A stretch of 64,000 nt of DNA, from assembly GCA_002104895.1 (NCBI GenBank), contig MCFG01000020.1:81001-145000 (forward strand). The letters are read 5' to 3'. Shown here one piece after another: positions 63,469-64,000 of the stretch. The notes beneath the pieces were generated by a model. It saw only the letters and a program-made list of their open reading frames with translations, did no database searches and was not told the origin of the DNA. The position numbers were made by a program, and so were the translations under genes. Source of the DNA: Anaeromyces robustus. Lineage: Eukaryota > Neocallimastigomycota > Neocallimastigomycetes > Neocallimastigales > Neocallimastigaceae. The first letter of the stretch is position 1; every line of letters begins with the position of its first letter.

Positions 63469-63676
63469 CCATTCTAGACTTCCCTCCCTTTGTTGTATTA
63501 TGCTTTGTTGAACCTTTTCTATCAGAATTTAACGAAATATTTTCTTTATTATTTACATTATCTTTTTTATTTGATACAAAATCTCTTCCTTTTACATTCT
63601 TATTAACATCATTATCGTTTCCAATATTATTTTTCTTCAATGAAGATTTATTTTTTGAATTTGTTGAATTTTGCAT
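62262..63676 (-). CDS. Alba-like nucleic-acid-binding protein with Asn/Lys-rich N-terminus
   Basis: Five exons: 63676-63118, 62896-62830, 62694-62684 (11 nt), 62484-62338 and 62269-62262, summing to 264 codons in frame (263 residues). Residues 1-150 are a basic, Asn-rich disordered region (Lys/Arg/Gly/Asn), as in RNA-binding tails. The folded part reads ETVCVSKLPSYINGQLID, MDKFINLIKQSLTDLGKVKL, then IGVEPALALTISIILILEEQ and IIAELYPSTN. This fits the Alba order: strand, helix, strand, the GxxxAxxxAVxxxxIL helix, final strand. Alba-domain proteins bind RNA or DNA, including RNase P/MRP subunits. Skipping the micro-exon introduces a stop, which supports it. The last exon (two residues and stop) is uncertain: reading through the donor at 62337 would instead add a Lys-rich tail. 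Confidence 0.6.
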
Positions 63677-64000
63677 GATATATAAAATTATACAAAAATT
63701 GAAAATGTAATTATAAAATTAAAAAAAAATATATATGATATATATTTTATTAATTATATATAATTATTCGTTCCTATTAAAATAATTATTTTTTAATACA
63801 AAAAGTATACATTAAATAAATTATAACTAATAATCTATTGATAAATTGATAATGAAAATTTAATAGTAATTAATTTTTACAAAATAAAAAAAATATATAT
63901 ATTTTATTAAATATTGTTATAATTTATTTAATGAAAAAAATTTATTTAAAACTTTTAAATAATAAGTTGTACCATAATTTTTTAATATTTTGTTAGTTAT
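63677..64000. other. 5' flank of the Alba-like gene
   Basis: A/T-rich DNA; no gene recognised up to the window edge. Confidence 0.5.

Overview
The window is nuclear DNA of an extremely A+T-rich, intron-containing eukaryote (well over 80 % A+T by eye). It has long homopolymers, (ATT)n, (TTTA)n and (TTTTA)n arrays, Asn/Lys/Ser-rich inserts in otherwise conserved proteins, and short introns that are nearly pure A/T. The gene set looks fungal, and the combination best fits an anaerobic gut fungus (Neocallimastigomycota). A dictyostelid is the main alternative, but the gene density here, about 13 genes in 64 kb with multi-kilobase deserts, is lower than expected there. This assignment is inference.

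Layout, left to right: the 5' exons of the oligosaccharyltransferase subunit WBP1/OST48 (-); the tRNA pseudouridine synthase DEG1/PUS3 (+); a small two-exon coiled-coil protein (-); an orphan G+C-richer ORF (+); a multi-exon RasGAP (-) whose catalytic domain is split by a roughly 770-residue low-complexity insertion; a 6-kb desert with a coding-like island; an ankyrin-repeat protein (+); a six-exon NEDD8/RUB1 gene (+) rebuilt from very short exons; a twelve-exon Sel1-repeat protein (+); a protein with an IF1 (ATPase inhibitor)-like helix (-); an eight-exon FKBP-TPR immunophilin with an N-terminal Cys/Gly repeat domain (-); a C2-domain protein with a roughly 2000-residue disordered tail (-); an 8-kb desert with decayed coding fragments; a nine-exon SLC41/MgtE-type Mg2+ transporter (-); a compact LTR retroelement with identical LTRs; and an Alba-like protein (-) that needs an 11-nt micro-exon.

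The genes are unrelated housekeeping and signalling functions: protein N-glycosylation, tRNA modification, Ras signalling, neddylation, chaperoning and Mg2+ transport. There is no operon-like logic. All multi-exon models were built by hand by matching GT..AG boundaries to reading frame and family similarity. Every complete model closes in frame. The RasGAP 5' end and the WBP1 3' part are missing. The most unusual items are the small LTR element, with a primer-binding site matching the tRNA-Lys(CUU) anticodon arm; the Cys-repeat FKBP; and the interrupted RasGAP domain.
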